Source: Halisarca cf. caerulea
Taxonomy: Eukaryota; Porifera; Demospongiae; Chondrillida; Halisarcidae
Direction: 5' to 3'
Assembly: GCA_963170055.1 (NCBI GenBank)
Contig: CAUJGJ010000444.1
Location: forward strand, 20,001 to 37,500
DNA length: 17,500 nt
The notes under the pieces were generated by a model. It was not told the DNA's origin. It did not search any database and saw only the letters and a program-made list of their open reading frames with translations. Made by a program: the position numbers and the translations under genes. Positions 16,844-17,500 of the stretch are shown one piece after another (positions within the stretch are counted from its first letter, which is position 1; each line of letters opens with the position of its first letter).

Positions 16844-17500
16844 GTAAGACACTCAGAATGTGTTTGTTGGACGTAGTATGACAGCCTCAGGCATCTCATG
16901 TAATCTTGTTCTCAATGTGTTTGTATCTACTATGTACATGTATGCATACCTTGTAGATGCATATGTTGTGCTGCTTTCTGGTGGTTGTGTCCATGTGACA
17001 TCTGTTGTATTTATGACATGTGTTCTTGTTTGGAATGTTTCACTTTGAACTGAGTGTGTGTACTCCTTGCCTAACCTTTGTGTTGGTACACACTGAAATG
17101 TGTGATAGAACACGCTGGAAATGTAACTGAAGAGTTACCTTTAGTGCTGTTCTGACCATGTAAGGGGCTCTCGTTCCCCGCTAACTCAGGCAACACATAC
17201 TGCATAGTGTATCCTTACAGCAAATTCTCATGAATCCACCACCACTTCATTCTCCAAACCCTTTTATCCGCCTTCAATTTTGTGCATAAATTGATTGAAA
17301 AGACTACACTTTGATTTGGATAATCTTCCAAACTCGTTATTCCACCCAAATTTTTCAAAATGAATTGTTAGTGGCGAATTACCGAGAATTTACTGTAATA
17401 TTTTTTTTCTCCCTTTGTGATTTCATGAGTGGCAGAAAGTGAGGATTGCATGTGGAGTGATAAGGTATAGATTAGGTTAGGTAAACTTAAACAAGGGAAG
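16844..17500. other. No gene seen
   Basis: Short open frames without family resemblance. Near 17050-17100, TGTGTGTACTCC and TTGGTACACACT form loose inverted words. GTAAACTTAAAC near the right edge is not part of any recognised element. Confidence 0.4.

Overview
This looks like nuclear DNA of a multicellular animal, most likely a marine invertebrate. A sponge or cnidarian would fit, but that placement is only an inference. The reasons are GT-AG introns with recognisable donors and acceptors, type II Golgi-style membrane proteins, a plausible immunoglobulin-like exon with phase-1 boundaries, AT-rich intergenic DNA, long CA/TG microsatellites, and many short transposons with terminal inverted repeats (TIRs) and TA target duplications. 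No operons, tRNAs, rRNAs or CRISPR arrays are visible.

Layout. (1) 1-1999: the 5' end of a minus-strand gene. A tiny coding exon (1871-1888) starting in an ATGGCGG context splices in phase 0 to an exon (1-489) that runs off the left edge. It encodes a signal anchor and an acidic stem. An ETS-type site and a (TA)n tract lie just upstream, and a 4 x 91 bp minisatellite lies in the intron. (2) 2031-5298: a transposon cluster. It holds a foldback element and three TIR elements with TA duplications (2210-3261, 3374-3836, 4682-5298). The first two both carry wrecked copies of the same 'RGYHVYKE' domain, which resembles HIRAN. (3) 5299-9458: largely non-coding, with foldback elements, a 174 bp pogo/Tigger-like MITE, palindromes and one weak TATA-associated candidate exon near 7323-7508. 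(4) 9459-12865: a minus-strand sulfotransferase gene in three coding exons. The ATG abuts a splice donor. Exon 2 carries the membrane anchor and the 5'-phosphosulfate loop. Exon 3 carries the 3'-phosphate motif and the C-terminus. One in-frame TGA interrupts a C-terminus that otherwise looks intact. Its large intron holds a nested repeat complex and a CA array; its small intron is mostly a TG/CA tract. (5) 12866-14800: no recognised gene. (6) 14808-15367: plus-strand candidate exons, the second coding an Ig-like domain. (7) 15600-17500: microsatellites, including a 232 bp CA array and a 46-unit TGGTG/CGGTG array, then unannotated sequence to the right edge.

The two minus-strand genes both encode proteins anchored in the secretory pathway. 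The sulfotransferase would use PAPS in the Golgi lumen. Nothing in the sequence shows that the genes act together. The most interesting points are the in-frame TGA in the sulfotransferase, the recurring HIRAN-like domain in two unrelated-looking TIR elements, and the start-site architecture of both minus-strand genes.
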